DNA of 32,973 nucleotides, taken from positions 1 through 32,973 of the forward strand of contig NZ_SMKC01000049.1 of the NCBI RefSeq assembly GCF_004348315.1, given 5' to 3'. The position numbers and the translations under genes are program-made. The notes under the pieces are model-generated. The model did no database searches and was not told the origin of the DNA. It saw nothing but the letters and a program-made list of their open reading frames with translations. The stretch's first letter is position 1, and each line of letters starts with the position of its first letter. Positions 32,953 to 32,973 of this stretch are shown here, piece after piece. The DNA comes from Streptomyces sp. 8K308 (GTDB lineage Bacteria > Actinomycetota > Actinomycetes > Streptomycetales > Streptomycetaceae).

Positions 32953-32973
32953 CTGTCTCTTATACACTTCTGA
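32953..32973. other. Probable sequencing-adapter remnant (Tn5 mosaic end-like)
   Basis: CTGTCTCTTATACAC (32953-32967) matches the first 15 bases of the reverse-complemented Tn5/Nextera mosaic end, and the following TTCT differs from it by one base. It is AT-rich, abrupt, and at the very edge of the sequence. It is most likely untrimmed library adapter, not genomic DNA. Confidence 0.85.

Overview
The window is about 33 kb of very GC-rich DNA. Codon third positions are almost always G or C, GTG and TTG starts are common, and many adjacent genes overlap by ATGA or GTGA. Gene content (tricorn protease, actinobacterial MMPL transporter, protein O-mannosyltransferase next to rsmI, tatD-ksgA-ispE, galTEK) points to a Streptomyces or close actinomycete chromosome. 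The right edge looks like a contig end: the last 21 bases resemble a Tn5/Nextera mosaic-end adapter rather than genome.

Layout. 0-1.7 kb: a GTG-started ABC-2-like membrane protein, cut by the left edge, diverges from a TetR regulator that appears to be leaderless and to share operator sites with it. 1.7-5.8 kb: a MerR regulator diverges from a translationally coupled cassette of Baeyer-Villiger-type monooxygenase, alpha/beta hydrolase and short-chain dehydrogenase. A MerR-type promoter, with a dyad filling a 19-bp spacer, can be read in the gap. 5.8-6.7 kb: a PNPOx-like gene frameshifted near its 3' end by a 10-bp tandem duplication, then a 60-residue hydrophilic protein. 6.7-10.4 kb: a tricorn protease with a 119-residue Ala/Gly/Pro-rich insertion. 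10.6-12.8 kb: an MMPL transporter. 12.9-15.0 kb: a tetracycline-resistance-type ribosomal protection GTPase preceded by an overlapping 36-codon leader ORF. 15.1-15.9 kb: a secreted protein of unknown function. 16.0-17.6 kb: a MecA_N-type penicillin-binding transpeptidase. 17.8-18.7 kb: a two-gene unit of small membrane protein plus HTH protein behind twin operators. 18.7-21.0 kb: a membrane zinc-ribbon protein and protein mannosyltransferase. 21.0-26.9 kb: a conserved housekeeping run of rsmI, tatD, ksgA, ispE and an ABC-F gene, without the rpfB usual in mycobacteria and with a palindrome-filled 413-bp gap before ispE. 26.9-27.3 kb: non-coding DNA with a 5 x 21-bp tandem repeat. 27.3-29.7 kb: a PQQ-like beta-propeller protein and a response regulator lacking the phospho-acceptor Asp. 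29.7-32.9 kb: the galT-galE-galK Leloir operon.

How the genes work together. rsmI and ksgA modify 16S rRNA, and ispE feeds isoprenoid synthesis. galTEK converts galactose to glucose-1-phosphate through UDP-sugars. The monooxygenase, hydrolase and dehydrogenase could carry out an alcohol-ketone-ester-cleavage sequence. The tetracycline-type GTPase, MMPL transporter, ABC-2 protein with TetR, MecA_N transpeptidase and ABC-F gene are the kinds of function often linked to drug or envelope stress, but no single resistance island is evident. I found no tRNA, rRNA, CRISPR array, insertion sequence or prophage genes.
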